Assembly (NCBI GenBank): GCA_949715645.1
Contig: OX454527.1
Location: forward strand, 31,259,091-31,323,090
Reading direction: 5' to 3'
Origin: Portevinia maculata
Taxonomy: Eukaryota; Arthropoda; Insecta; Diptera; Syrphidae
Length of the DNA stretch: 64,000 nt
Within the stretch, counting starts at the first letter, position 1. Each line of letters opens with the position of its first letter. A model generated the notes under the pieces. The model worked only from the letters and a program-made list of their open reading frames with translations, did no database searches and was not told the DNA's origin. Below are positions 9,600 to 22,029 of the stretch, in pieces. The position numbers were made by a program, and so were the translations under genes.

Positions 9600-10390
9600 C
9601 TCTCGTGCCACCTATTGTTCGTTGATGATTCATTGAACATTGATATTACTATATCAGAAACAGTACCAAAACAACACCTGTACAAAGTTTCAACTCAATA
9701 CGATAGTTATCCCATACAACATGCCAACAACGACTGTTAAAATGTTTAACTCAATCGGATAAACGACGTGCGAACGTATATAAGACAAACACGCAAACAT
9801 AAGCGCGCCACCTATTGTATGATGGCACTATGTCATCCGCGCAAGTGCAAAAGTTCAACTCAATCGGATGAACGATATACGAACGCATTGAGGACGAATA
9901 ATTATCCGATAGGACTTGCGCATCACTTATTATACAATACTGTAACTATAGGTCCGTTCGCGTACTTTATGTGTAGGAAAATGAAAAGTGTCAAATCTCC
10001 AAAATCGAGAGAGAATCCTCTCATTTCTAAGAAAAGTACGCGAATGCTTTTGTGTAAAAAGTTGAAAAAACATCTTAGTTTGGCTTGAAAAGAAGCAACA
10101 GCTGTTTTTTTTTTTGCTGGCAAACTCATAGGATTTCATCATTTGACAGTTTTCAATTTCTTACCAGCTGAAATTCTGTGTGAAGAAAAATGAACGAAAG
10201 TACATTTTTCTTTCGTTCATCTTTTTACCATTTTCTCAGTACGCGAACGCGTTTGTGTAATTTTGCACGAAAGTTTATATAAATTTACGTTTGCATATTA
10301 GTTCGCGAACGGACCTTATATCAGAACCATTCGGCGCAAGTACCAAAAACAATGGTATACAGTTTCAACCAATAGAAGGCGATCATTGGT
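9600..10390 (+). repeat. Degenerate tandem-like repeat, split by a MITE
   Basis: The motifs gccacctattgt and ttcaactcaatcggat-aacga recur at irregular spacing (about 9605, 9685, 9750, 9805, 9860). A related unit resumes after the MITE at about 10320 (atcagaacc... gtaccaaaa-aca... gtttcaac). The parent sequence is not recognised. Confidence 0.45.
9951..10315. repeat. 365-bp MITE with ggtccgttcgcg termini
   Basis: Terminal inverted repeats ggtccgttcgcg and cgcgaacggacc are flanked by tata and ttata. Internal GTACGCGAA-type motifs are also arranged as inverted pairs. No protein is encoded; the overlapping short frames on both strands are incidental. It sits inside the tandem-like repeat described separately. 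Confidence 0.6.
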
Positions 10391-12196
10391 TTGTATATAT
10401 AAAAAGATACATACATATATTATATATTTAATCCCTTTTCTGCCACTTAGATCTTTACCTCTCAGCACCTATAAGTGGCAGAGAAGATAAGCATACCTAC
10501 ACCTTCCCTGATAAATTCAGATCATAATATTGGAAACCGCATCTAATTCCCTTCATTGCTTCTCGAGATTAGTGAAAATGAAAACATATAGGCAGACGTC
10601 TTTTAGGACCATTCTTTAATACTTTGTATTGATTGATGATGATGTTACAAAAAATACCACACAAACAAACAAAAATGTGTATTTACTTAAAATTTGAACA
10701 CGAAACCGTATTACGACGTCTAAACAAAGTTTTAAAATTTTCAACAACGGATAGATCTTATATACTGACAAAAACAAAAACATTAAATCGGTGCGGATTG
10801 TTAGTCACAATCTGATCAAAGACAAACAAAATGTGAGAAAAGTCAATCAAATGGAAAAATTACACTATTAAGGAATCTTCAAGTTGGCCGGCGTTATCTG
10901 GTAGCAAGAGATATAACACTCTCTGATTCACGGCAATACCCTTTCTTGTGAACTCAACAATATTCGTGTCCTTTAAAAAATTTCGGGCTTTCAAAATTTT
11001 GAATTATCAAAATCGCTGGAAAATATAGAAATTATTCAACTTCAAATTTCTCAGGAGTAAAACAGAAAATGACATTTTGATACATAAGCTTACGCAGCCT
11101 TTATGCAACGTTACATATGTTTTATTAATAAGGTTTTTGCGTTCAGAGAGCTTACATAACTTTATGCAATCCTTATAAAACGCTTATGAATAAAGCTGTA
11201 TGTATATCTTAGTTTTATAAACTCTTCTAACAGCTGTATATATTAATGGCGGTTCAACAAGAGATGATTTTTTGTCCGAAATATTGAAAAAATTGTTTTA
11301 ATCGTAATATCGTCTGAAATTAGAAATATTTCTTTAACTACAAAATATTTAAACCAAATTTTAAAAAAATATCAGCGGTATCTTACTTTTCCTATGCGAT
11401 TTTTGAATTTCATGTATCTATCCGCAACGGATACGCAATTCCTGTTACCGGGGTATACCTCTATTTGTCAATAGTATCAAAAATCAGAGGAATGTAGTGA
11501 GTTGCGATCATATACTTCGTAAAGAGTCTCATGCTAATAAATAAATTGGGAAAATTAATAGTTTTGTTCCTGCCTTTCCACGATTTCCGAGGCGCCAACA
11601 TTTTAAAACGCAGTTTTATAGATTTTGTTGAAATTAACAGAAAATTATATATGGTTAACAGTCTCGTATTCGCCTAGTTTAGGAAATGACGCACTTTGAA
11701 AATCTAGGTGTTGCATATTTTTAGAAGTTCGGAAGACACAGACAGAATTTTTTTAAAAGGATAGTATAACATTAGGCGTTATGAATGTTAGGTATTCAAT
11801 TACAGAATGAAAGCTTACATATTCTTAGGCGATCTGTATAATTTTAGATTATGCATAATACTCTGCATTTCTTTTAGAAAAAAAGTTAAGATGCTCTTAG
11901 GCACTAGTTCGTGGAAGATATTTTATATTAGTGGACTTGCATTCAAGATTTATTAAAATGAAGTCTTGAAAGTGTGCGCACCGGTAATTTTATGCCTGAT
12001 AACATTATTTATATTTTTTCTAGTACATATTCTCTCTTCGTATATACGACGATACGCCACCTGCCGAGTTGAGGCCAAAAATAAAGAATCTAAAATAAAT
12101 TGCTATACAATGTTAGTGGACGCCAAGTATATAATATTTGAATATACAGTGGCGATCACAAGGATGAGGCCATTCATTTTGCAATCGATTTTCAGT
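10391..12196. other. No gene recognised; contains one dispersed repeat
   Basis: Mostly unassignable AT-rich DNA. A segment at about 11050-11215 (gacattttgatac... gcaacgtta... aataaggtttttgc) resembles 34160-34380, so a dispersed element lies here. Frames at 10633-10815 and 11966-12271 lack any recognisable domain. Confidence 0.45.
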
Positions 12197-12201
12197 CTTT
12201 A

Positions 12202-13701
12202 TACCTGTTGGAAATTGTATACCCAGAAACTTGTACTACCTTTGAACAGATACATATTTTCCCAACAGTAAGTCATAAAATTAAACGATAAATACGAAAC
12301 GACCGCTGGAATTTCCCAAGATAAAGCAATGAACTATTTCAAAAGCGTATAAAAAGATGCGCCACTAGGATGAAAATCTTCGAAAGAAAGGAAAAAATGA
12401 ATAAAATGTTTACATTTTATGGTTTTAAAACATTTATTTATTATGTTTTTCTATATTAATAATGAGTATGCCCTCCATTTTTCGATATGACCTCTATAAG
12501 ATGGTTTGGAATAGAATCATACGGTTTTTTTTTAAATAATTAAGAGAAATTTGGGCCCGGCATCACGAAAAGCTTCGATTAAAGTGTCCTTGTCTTCAAA
12601 TTGTCTGCCACATTCATACACTTTACGAGATAACCATGCCCAAAAATGTTCGATTATGTTTAACTCCGGTGAATAGGGCAGCCATGGCAAAAGTTCCACG
12701 TCTTCGGATTGAATCCAACTTCTAACAACCCTGGAAGTCTGGATAGGAGCATTGTCTTGTTGGAATATCCAAGACAGAGGTCCGAAAAGTTGTTCACTTT
12801 TGGAAATGACGGTGTGTAGTTGTTTCCGTTCATTGTTGCGGATAAAAACTAAAACTCGATTGTACCATAGTGGGAAATAGCTCCCCACACCATTACACCT
12901 GATTTACGGCTGTGTGGTCTTGCCAAAATAAGCTCCTCCTTTCTGTGATAATGGAAATAAAAGTTCTAACCATCGAGGCCGTCAAGGTTAAACTTTTTTT
13001 CATCCGAAAAGACAACGCGCTTCCATTCACTGCTCCAAGCGACATGTTCTCATGCTCCTTGTGTACTTGCCTCAAAACGGTTTTCTTTTTAAGTTTTCTT
13101 CTCTGTATAGGACCACTTTTCCGTATTATTTTTTGAACCGTTGCTATGCTGACTGATACTCCGCTGTTGACCCTTTTTTTAGTAACTTGTAGGATATAAT
13201 TTGAGGCAAGGCGTAGAATAGCCCGCTTTTCTCGCAGTTGTTGCTTCTGCCGTGCGTCCTTTTTGATATTTTTTTTGTTGTGGATCCGCAAGATAACTGT
13301 TTAAAAAAGGCTTACTTCTATTTAGTCTCCTTGCAATTTCTCGGCCTGAGAGTCCTAACTCCCAGAAAGCATCCATTTTTCCTCTTTCTGTCGCTGTCAA
13401 AGTCTTTCCGGAACCCATTTTTTTTAATTTAATAAAAACAGTTCTTTTCAACGCTTTTTTAAATATTCTTGACAAAACTTTGGAAAAAATCTCTGATGTG
13501 AACTCCTGCCACGAAATATGCGCAATGGCCTCATTCTAGTGCGCATCTTTTTATACGCTTTTCTAGTAGTTCATTGTTTGATCTTGAGAAATTCCAGCGG
13601 TCGTATCTTATTTAGCCTTTAATTTTATGACTTACTGTTGGGAAAATATGTATCCGTTCCCAGGTAGTAAAAGTTTCCGGGTATAAGATTTCCAACAGGT
13701 A
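12202..13701 (-). mobile_element. Tc3-like transposon with long terminal inverted repeats
   Basis: Both ends begin tacctgttggaaat and stay alignable inward for about 190 bp (about 12202-12395 and 13515-13701). They share gtaagtcataaaatt, gaccgctggaattt and agcgtataaaaagatgcgc. TA lies outside each end (12200-12201, 13702-13703). Length is 1.5 kb. Long repeats of this kind are known from several Tc1 relatives. The element is complete in outline, but its transposase is frameshifted. Confidence 0.8.
12532..13475 (-). pseudogene. Tc3-like transposase, frameshifted
   Basis: Minus-strand segments run in order from 13475 to 12532. The N-terminal helix-turn-helix contains GSGKTLTATERGKMDAFWEL and GREIARRLNRS. 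A second helix-turn-helix is SGVSVSIATVQKIIRKSG. The first catalytic aspartate lies in VVFSDEKKFNLDG, visible in another frame near 13000. IFQQDNAPIQTS holds the second aspartate and YSPELNIIEHFWAWL the glutamate, about 34 residues apart, so this is DD34E. At least two frameshifts separate the three open pieces. The closest relative in the window is the palindromic element at 5.6-9 kb, which shares the Tc3-type start. Confidence 0.8.
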
Positions 13702-13844
13702 TATACATATATATTTTATAAATAATCCGTCTTTATTACCAAGTTCGTTAATGAAGGTGATTTTGATTTCCATAAGTGTGTTTTATATATTTTTCAAAAA
13801 AAAAATATTTTTTATATTATTATGATAATAGTACCTATTGTTAC

Positions 13845-14235
13845 ATCCAGGCTAGGATTCGAAAAGATAAAACGTAATTCTATTTAATTGATCTTTATTA
13901 GTTCTCTTTCCACTTAATTCTTGATTAATATTCTAATAATTCACTTATTTAATTCAACAATTCACTTTCACAATTAATCACTTTAAATAAACAATTACTT
14001 TTCTCTTATTCAATACTTCCACTTTTTCTCTATACTTTTCACTACTGTCATCTATCGCACTTCTTCATCGCGGTTCAAAACTAGAATGTCTTGGGTGCTC
14101 CTGCGACACCTCTCGAAATCTCCATATTCGTTGTGTTCAGAAGGTTCGAGACCAACAGATGCACTAGTTATTCCATAGCTATTCAAACTGCTTTTCAAAT
14201 GCTGCCAAATATCGATTATCTTATAATTATGGTAA
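13845..14235 (-). repeat. Possible solo LTR
   Basis: Read on the minus strand, this segment ends in an AATAAA-containing stretch followed about 50 bp later by ggatgtaaca. A long A-rich leader-like stretch precedes it, as in gypsy/BEL-type LTRs. No second LTR, primer-binding site or coding region is visible, and the target duplication was not identified. The assignment is tentative. Confidence 0.25.
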
Positions 14236-14239
14236 TATG

Positions 14240-16045
14240 GCTCTTGACTAGAGATGGCGTTGCAAGTTGACTAATTGATGCTGAATGTCACAGTTTGAGC
14301 AAATATGCAACACTATTATAAAGTTTATATACCTACAATGATATTTTGCCAGTAATTATTCAACCGAGCATAGCATATTTCTGCTTGCTTTATATATTAG
14401 TGAAATTTTTTAATTGCATATTCTACGTCGTCTATTCAGTCATATTTGTCCATTTTGTTTTTGTACTAGATCTAGAATAATGACTATTATTTGTTTATGA
14501 GTGATGCAAATTTTTAGGGAGGTTCAAAGATATTCTCAATGTTTGAGCAATATACATCTAGGCTTAACTTAATCGTAACTATTAAATTATCGCTTATGAT
14601 TTCTACCGACACGCCGACGACAATACTATGGAGTTTGATCACACCGACATCTGTTCAATGCGTAAATGAATTGAGCATGCAGGACTATTTAGAAAAAAAT
14701 CTATTTTCGTTTGGTACTAATAGTATATGTTTCAATAGTCCGAATCCAAAGTAATTGAGTGGTCCTAAACACACATTCCAAGTATGTATTTAAAAAAATT
14801 GTGTTTGATCAAAACGACATTTGTTGTTGTTTTCTATGCTTTTAATTTTGCAAATAATGACAGTCAAAACCACATATGTAGCTCAACTGGTGATTTGTTC
14901 TCACAAGTTTATCGTTTATGCATATTGCTCGTTTTAGGGCCACTATTGATAAAACTGATTCTATCATAAGGACATGTTCTTTTAAAGGCATTTCGGCTGC
15001 AGATCTACGTGGTCGTCCCACTCCTCTGAATAAGTCTTCGGATGAGGTGATTGAATCTTTAAAGAAATATATTCAGTCTAGGGAAGCTTTTGTACAGGGT
15101 GCAGTAAGAAGGGATTTTTGGATCTGACTCACAATGCCCATTTGACGGGGGAGTTTTTCCATTACTTCGATACATGCGAAAAACGCAGTTGACGCGCGAA
15201 GAGAACATAATGTGATATGTAGATATATACCTACCAACAACAACGTTTTATGTTGCAAAGCAGAATCGGAGTTGGCAGAACAACTACTACTGACCCAGAT
15301 ATGGATTTGGAACTTGTGTCATTTTGATTAGACTCCATAGAATAGCCGTTCATATGCCTTTATTACATATGGTATTTATGTATATGTAGATCTGATAACA
15401 GCTTCACAGCTGAGTTTCCAATTTGACATTTCGCCAGTTGAAAATAAAGTGGTCTCTTAACCAAAACTTGTTTTTTGCGATATTGAGCAATTTGAATACT
15501 GACATTATCAGCCGTATTTATAAAGATAATTTAAAGGGAACTTAACCTTTATTTAAAATCGTTTTTCACATTTAACCCACGTTGTTAAAAGGGGGCGAAG
15601 CTTAAACACCGTTAATCTTTAGACTTTAGACAGGCTTATTTAAAAATTGCCGGTGAGTTTTCTCTCATTCTGTCACCGTTTTCACCAAAGAATTTAATTT
15701 TTGTAAAACGTGTAACAGTTCTCAAACTAACAAAAATGTCATAAATATGTAAGAAAACGACTTCAATATTGCTGATTTGCCTAAATAACGCCTATTTCAA
15801 ATTTAACATTCGTACGAATATGTAACAAAAAATAGAGCAATTTTTTAGTTGCCAAATTATATGCAGAACATATGAATTTGTATTAAGAAAAGAGAAAAAA
15901 ACATTAAATGAACTGCAGCAACATGCAACCATGTAAACCTGCACCAAAAATAAATCAAATTTGATTTTCCGTCAAACTTTATTTTATTCAGAAAATTTAT
16001 TTTAAGTAAAAAACTTGAAATTTTGTTCAAACCACACAGATCAGT
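14240..16045. other. No intact gene; one weak transposase-like fragment
   Basis: Mostly unassigned AT-rich sequence. The plus-strand frame at 14918-15127 has LRGRPTPLNKSSDEVIESLK, which recalls the linker region of a family of insect transposon-derived proteins. It is short, has no catalytic motif and could be chance. Confidence 0.3.
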
Positions 16046-16046
16046 A

Positions 16047-16078
16047 TTTATTTATTTATTTATTTATTTATTTATTTC
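16047..16078. repeat. (TTTA)n tail
   Basis: About eight TTTA units form the 3' tail of the minus-strand Jockey-like LINE that follows. A similar but shorter AATAAATGAAATAAA tail closes the related LINE at 26.2 kb. Confidence 0.7.
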
Positions 16079-18425
16079 ATCTACTAGCTAAGCTATACAG
16101 ATTACAACATAGATATACAAATTATATAAAAACAATGAACTTAACTGGATTTTTTCAAGGCGATCTGAGTGAATATTATAGAATGGGTTCCATATAACAT
16201 CCGCATATTCAAGCAGAGATCTAACCAACGCAATAAAAAGCGAAATAAAGGTATGAGGATCCGAAAATTCCTTGCTATTTCGTTTTATAAAGCCACAAAG
16301 CTTATTTGCTTTAGCAATAACGTGATCAAAATGAGGTACAAAGGTGAACCTCGAATCAATTATAATGCCAAGATCTCTCACTGCATCGACTCTGTTTAGT
16401 CCAATACTGTCGATTTCGTACTGAAACTCAAAATGAGAAGAACTTCTATAAAAGGATATTATACAGCATTTTCTAATATTCAAGTGTAGACAATTGTTGA
16501 CGCACCAAACCGATAAGGTTCTTAGATCGTATTGTAAAAACTCGCAGTCATGTGAAGTTTTGATTTTAAGGAACAGCTTTAAGTCATCTGCATACATCAA
16601 GCAATGGCAATATTTTAATGCACACGATATGTAGTTGATAAAAATTATAAAGAGGAGCGGACCCAAATGACTACCTTGTGGTACTCCAGTGCTGCAACCA
16701 AACGATCGTGAGAAGTATCTATCAATTTTCACTCTTTGAATCCTGCCAATTAAATAAGATGCTATCCAATGCTCAGCATTGCTGAGTGAAATCCAAAACA
16801 TTCAAGTTTTTGTAGCAAAAAAAGGTGATTGACGGAGTCAAATGCCTTACTGAAGTCAGTGTAAGCACAGTCGACTTGATAAACATCTTCGATAGCATTG
16901 ATGGCATAATGAGAGAAGCACGCTAAATTGGTTGTAGTGAACCTACCAGTGACGAAGCCATGCTGTGTATCACAAAAAAAAAATCTTAACAGAAAATTTC
17001 AATTTTGATTTAACCATACTTTTGAAAAGCTTTGGCAAAGCGGATAATTTGCAAATTCCTCTGTAATTTTCAATATCGTTCTTAGATCCAGATTTAAAAA
17101 CTGGAATAAGAAAAGATGACATGTTAAAAATTTAATGGAGGGGATTGCAAATTGCTTGTGAACATTTTTTTAAAATAATCGCAGGAATACCATCGGGACC
17201 TGGACTTGAATTGGGCTTGAGATTATCGAGAGCCAATATAATTTCATGAAGGCTTAGTTGGATGAGGCCAATATCAATTCTGCATTCGGTAGCTGCTGGT
17301 ATAAAACTATGTGTATCGGGCTTTGTATACACAGATTCAAAGAATTTAGCAAAAAAATCTAGTGTTGTATTAACATCTCTAGATTCAATATTTTTATAAC
17401 GCATGGATCTAGGGAGACCTGTCGATTTTCTTTTGCTATTTATGAAAGTCCAGAAGCGTTTGGAATCAGTTTTTATTTGATTTTCCATTTGGATTACGTA
17501 ATTTGTCGGTAAGAATTTGCTTAAGACAAGAAAGTCCTTACGCAGTTTATCAAAATGTACATAATCGACAGGGCTACCGGAAATTTTGAAATTTTTGTGT
17601 GCCTTGTTTTTAAGGTTCTTAAGGTGTGAGAGCCTTCTATTGTACCATGAAGGCTTAGATATATTCTTCTTCGACCTATATGGGACAAAAGTGTTAAATT
17701 CATTAAATAGTACAGACTTGAAGTAATTATATGATTCCTGAAGGGACAAGTGTCTCAGATTACTGTTCCAATCTATGCTATGAAGGTAGTCAAGTCATTC
17801 AAACCATAAAAACCAGATTACTGTCAGTTTCTAAAAAATCGTACACCTCAATTCCAATCGAAGTCTCATTATGATAAATACTCGTAGAATTGTTTAACAA
17901 AGAATATGGGGCTTCAAAAGTATTTGCCTTAATCTCGTCACAGCAGATATAAACAAGATCAAGTATTCGATTTTGTAAATGTAGAATTGAGCTTATTTGA
18001 CATAAATTATGAGAAAGTAGGACATCAATTGAAATAAATTCAATATCTTTCTTTAAGTTACATGGTACAAGCATTTTATCTTCATCGGACCAAGACCAAA
18101 CAATGTCTCCGACATTGAAATCACCTAAATACATATACTGTTGGTGGTATTATCATAATTATCAAATATAAAATCAATATTAGATAAGTGTTTTTCGTAG
18201 ATATCTAATTTACTCCCAGAAGGGACATAGCTTATAATGAAAATAAGTGAACTCACGACACCTGTGACGTTTAATGAAAAACAGACCTGTTTCACTTCTG
18301 TTATTACCAGGACGTATGGGCTTACACCCTTGTTATACAAAATATCCGCGAAATTCGGGTTACTACGATATAACATAGGACTACGTTATTCCATTTTATT
18401 ATATTTTATCCTAGCCATATAATAT
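16050..18425 (-). mobile_element. Jockey-like non-LTR retrotransposon, 5'-truncated
   Basis: On the minus strand, an endonuclease part (18376-17799) has YLGDFNVGDIVW. A linker (17749-17132) has SPGPDGIPAIILKK at its end. The reverse transcriptase runs 17090-16088, with FSKAFDSVNH near 16840, GVPQGSHLGPLLFIIFINYIS and YADD near 16590. A (TTTA)n tail follows. The start of the endonuclease is missing, and at least three frameshifts or stops separate the segments. It shares protein-level wording with the element at 24.1-26.2 kb (for example RFWTFINSK / RFWSFINSK), so both belong to one family. Confidence 0.8.
16088..18376 (-). pseudogene. LINE ORF2-like polyprotein (endonuclease + reverse transcriptase), broken
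   Basis: Open pieces at 18376-18125, 18134-17799, 17749-17132 and 16801-16088 are consecutive parts of one polyprotein. The apurinic-type endonuclease would nick target DNA. The reverse transcriptase (catalytic YADD, with the upstream aspartate in FSKAFDSV) would copy the RNA. The largest piece, 237 aa, covers RT motifs 4 to the thumb and ends near YADVIWNPFYNIHSDRLEKIQ. It is not translatable as one product. Confidence 0.78.
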
Positions 18426-18438
18426 TTGATTATATTGT

Positions 18439-19408
18439 TTATACCCTATTCTAGGGGTATATTAATTTTGACGCATAGTTTGTAACATACCTTAATATTG
18501 CCCGTAGACCCCTAAAAGTTACTATATTTATGATCAGCATCGATAGTAATGTCGATCTAGCCATGTCAGTCCGTCCGTCCGTCGGCAAAAATTAGGCCTT
18601 TAAACTGGACCTAGAGAGCTGAAATTTTAACCATATACTCTCTAGGGTCCCGAAATAATCAAGTTTAAGAATTTTTGAAGTCCGCCCACAGACACGCCCA
18701 CAAACTCAAAAAAACAAAATTTTGGAAAAAATCTAATTTTGAGCTAGAGAGCTGAAATTTTTTATATATGATCTATGGCCCATAAAACTGATTGGGACAT
18801 ACAATTTTCAAAATCCGCCCACTGACACGCCCACAATTAAATAAAACAAATTTTGGGAAAAATTGAATTTTGAGCTAGAAAGCTGAAATTTTTTATATAT
18901 GATCTTTGGCCCATAAAACTGCTTGGGACATAAAATTTTCAAAATCCGCCCACTGACACGCCCACAATTAAATAAAATATTTTTTTTGAAAAACCAAAAT
19001 TTGAGCTAGGGAGCTGAAATTTTTAATATATACTCTCTAGGGGCCCTTTATGCTCATGTGTAAATATTTTCAAAATCCGCCTACTGACACGCCCACAATT
19101 ATTTTTTTTTTATTTTTGAAAGTCCAAAGTTTGAGCTAGGGAGCTGAAATTTATAGTATATACTCTCTAGGTGCCCTTTATGCTCATACTTAATTTTTTT
19201 TTAAATCCGCCTACTGACACGCCCACAATTAAATAAAACAATTTTATTGAAAAACCAAAGTTTGAGCTAGGGAGCGTTTTTATTTACAAAAGCTTAGTTT
19301 TTTCGTTAAAATCCTTTAAATTTTTGTCACGCCCACTTATGAGATATAGGAATAAGAATAGGGTATCCAACAGTTCGCCCAAGCGGACTGTAGCCCGCCC
19401 CTATGTTT
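18439..19408 (-). repeat. DINE/Helentron-like repeat, copy B
   Basis: Minus-strand copy with five tandem units (the core ccgccc-actgacacgcccaca recurs near 18685, 18815, 18950, 19080 and 19210), the most of any copy here. The 3' hairpin end (ttataccctattct) and the 5' end (cccctatgtttt) are both present. It lies immediately beyond the truncated 5' end of the Jockey-like LINE. Confidence 0.72.
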
Positions 19409-19555
19409 TAATATAGTAATGATCTATACACAGATCATCAATTTATATGCTCTACAACACATACAAATGATCATATTCATCAGGATCACATTTTATGGCC
19501 GATAAATTAGTTCTCCCTTTTTCCCATTGGATCTTGTAGGTGCTATTACTATTTT

Positions 19556-19698
19556 GGGGAACAAAAACATACGCCACCCATTCACATGCCTCTACACCAA
19601 AAAGAGGATTTCTGCCTAGTAGTACAATGGAACGTTACCGAGTCTGAGTGCTCTAGGATTTGGAATTTCTTTTTTTAAAAATAAAAAAAAAAAAAAAA
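19556..19698 (+). repeat. 5'-truncated tRNA-type SINE (family D)
   Basis: The body (ggggaac-aaaaacatacgcc to gtctgagtgctctagg) matches the minus-strand SINE at 55909-56116, but the tRNA head is missing. It ends in a long A-rich tail. An 8-bp duplication, actatttt, flanks it (19548-19555 and 19699-19706), so it was inserted already truncated. Truncation at integration is normal for poly(A)-dependent retroposition. Confidence 0.75.
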
Positions 19699-19709
19699 AC
19701 TATTTTCCA

Positions 19710-20411
19710 GAAGATTGTCATTTTATTCCTGAATTTATGTTGCCATACTAAAATTGAAATCATTTCAGAAAGCTAAGCATTACCTTTTTTATCCCATGAA
19801 AAGAGCATATCTGGCTTTTTTGCATGGCTCCTCAAGACTATGAATCAAATAAAAAAAATTGGAAGTCAAATTCAAGTGTTGAAAGACTCATCAAGCTGAA
19901 CTATAGGAAATCAGTGAGGCCTGCACAAAGCTACGTTTTGATTCATCTTCAAAATGACATTCGTAAGACCAGAATGTAATGTTTCGTTACATTGTTGCTG
20001 CGGAGCGCCGTGTATGTCAACGCGAAGGTAAAGAATAGACTGTTGAACTATTTCTTGGATTAGAACACGTGTCTCTGGTAATTTTTGAAATTTTTGTTTG
20101 AGTCAAAGGTCGAAACACACGAAAAGAATTTGGACGTTACGCAAGCTACGCACGCGCCAAGGCGTGATTTTGGCTTAGGCATTAAGTGCTGAACAGAATG
20201 TGTAGCTGTAGCGTGTAGTTGTAGTTGACAAGAAAGCTGTTAAAAGTTAAATACATATCGCACCTCCGCTCTAATAGTGTCATAACTCAAAAAATTTAGA
20301 AAATCCATTTATTGCACCATTACGTCCCCCATACTTCAAACTATTATCTCAAAAAGTGCCATATTCATTGTTCGAATATCTGTCCCTAGATGACAGAAAT
20401 ATTTCTTATAA
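19710..20411. other. No gene; dispersed repeat in the middle
   Basis: About 19915-20180 resembles 32165-32390 on the same strand (cgtaagaccagaatgtaatg / cgtaaaaccaaaacgtaatg, and tatttcttggatta / aatttcttggttta). The remainder is unassigned. Confidence 0.45.
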
Positions 20412-20413
20412 TA

Positions 20414-20932
20414 GCCGTGTTTCGTTGATAGTGTATACCCAGCTCAGCATAATTTTACAAATGAAACGCCTAGATCGTATTCTATATTCACTTTTCATTT
20501 TTAAGGATGTATTCGCAGTGTTTGTACTTTAAAAGAGTGCGATTTGGATTATTATTAAAGCAAGGATGCAAATCCAAACGTATTTTTTGAAAGATTTTTG
20601 AACATCATAAAATCCTTTGTGTTTGACAGCAAGGAAAAGAACGGATGCTTATTTTTGCCATTTTTTTTTTTTAATTTTCTTCGCATAATTTTTTTTGAAA
20701 TGAGGATTTTTTTTTAATCGACGAACACATCCACTATCTCTGCATAACAATCGGAATATTTTTGCTCCCAACTTATTTTACCGCTATCTAGTCGCTTCAT
20801 GGCATCAACACTCTATGTTCACTTCGTCTCAGTCCTCGACTGCTGACCTCTTTATCTTCAGCACTCCTTTTTGTTATTGTTTACGTTTAAAATTATGCTG
20901 AGCTGGGTATGCACTTAGCATCGAAACACGGC
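20414..20932. repeat. 519-bp MITE with ~46-bp terminal inverted repeats
   Basis: The left end, gccgtgtttcgttgatagtg, and the right end are inverted copies over about 46 bp, including tacccagctcagcataattt. TA flanks both ends (20412-20413, 20933-20934). No coding sequence is present. It is consistent with a Tc1/mariner-mobilised non-autonomous element. Confidence 0.72.
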
Positions 20933-21237
20933 TAAATGTAAGCCAAAAGTAATGGCGGCCCAAACATTTGAAAGCATTTTTCTCGAAAAAATGATTTCTT
21001 GACTTATGAAACTATTTGAGCGAGGGTGCGATATGTTGACGAACGTGCAAACACAATTTGCAAGGCAACTAAGAGAACCTACTTGTTAACCCTCTGTGAT
21101 TGGACAAATATATCACGTGAATATCAGCTGTTGACTTAAGATATCGCCTTCGAGCAAGCTTCAGATTCCTTTTCTGATCAGCTGTTTAGGCAAAGAAACG
21201 GACAAAACAGTTGAAGCAATAACAAGAGAACAACATA

Positions 21238-21785
21238 TGGAAAATCTATAGTTCGCTTTGGCGAACTGTTTGATACCTTTTGCATAATCTTATTATCCAA
21301 AGTGGGCGTAGGATTGTGCTGAAACAGTTGGTAACATTATTTTTTTGTTTCCTAACAAAACCTTTTTTTCGATGAAATCATTAAAAAACGAATACAAAAC
21401 TTGTATAACAAAATACGTAGAATTTATCGAAAAAACTTTTCTGTTCGAAACGCTAAAAAGTGAACGTGTCAAAACCTACATGAACGAACTTGCTAAAAAA
21501 TATATAGGTACACACTTTGTGAAGAACACAACCTTTTTCTTCGCAATGGTGGGCATGTCAGTGGGTGGATTTAAGAAATCCATAAAATTAATTGATTTGG
21601 GTCCATCTTCTTAACTCGAATTTAAGGGCCTCAAAATTAATAATGGACGGACATGGCTTGATCGTCGTTACTTTCGATGCTGATCACAAGTAAGGTTACT
21701 TTTAGAGGGCTATCATAAATACTAAGACATATGACAAACTATATGTATCATAAGTCATAACTAATACACCCTTAGGATAGTATAA
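21238..21785 (+). repeat. Old, divergent copy of the DINE-like repeat
   Basis: It shares the 5' landmark (ttcgctttggcgaactgttt), one core unit (gtgggcatgtcagtgggtgg), ggacggacatggcttgatcg and a cacccttagga-type 3' end with copies A-E, but with many substitutions. The open frame 21345-21614 lies across it and is incidental. Confidence 0.55.
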
Positions 21786-22029
21786 GCCAGGATCTTGAAA
21801 ATAAACTTGCGAGAAAAATTTATTTGAAATATTTTGATTTCGTGTTTGAAAACGGTAGTAGCCGTATTTATTAGATTTTCTTACACGCATCTCAGATGTT
21901 GTTTTTGAAGCTTGCTTCAATATTTAAATTGTGTTAAAACAAAGTTACTTCTTATTTATAAACAAATTTCTTCTTGGTTTTTTCTCGATAAGTGAAGAAA
22001 GTTAACACTTTTATCTTAATCCTCCTACT

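Noticed and set aside
14918..15127. A transposase gene
   Set aside because: Only a linker-like segment is visible, with no catalytic motif; recorded as a weak fragment.
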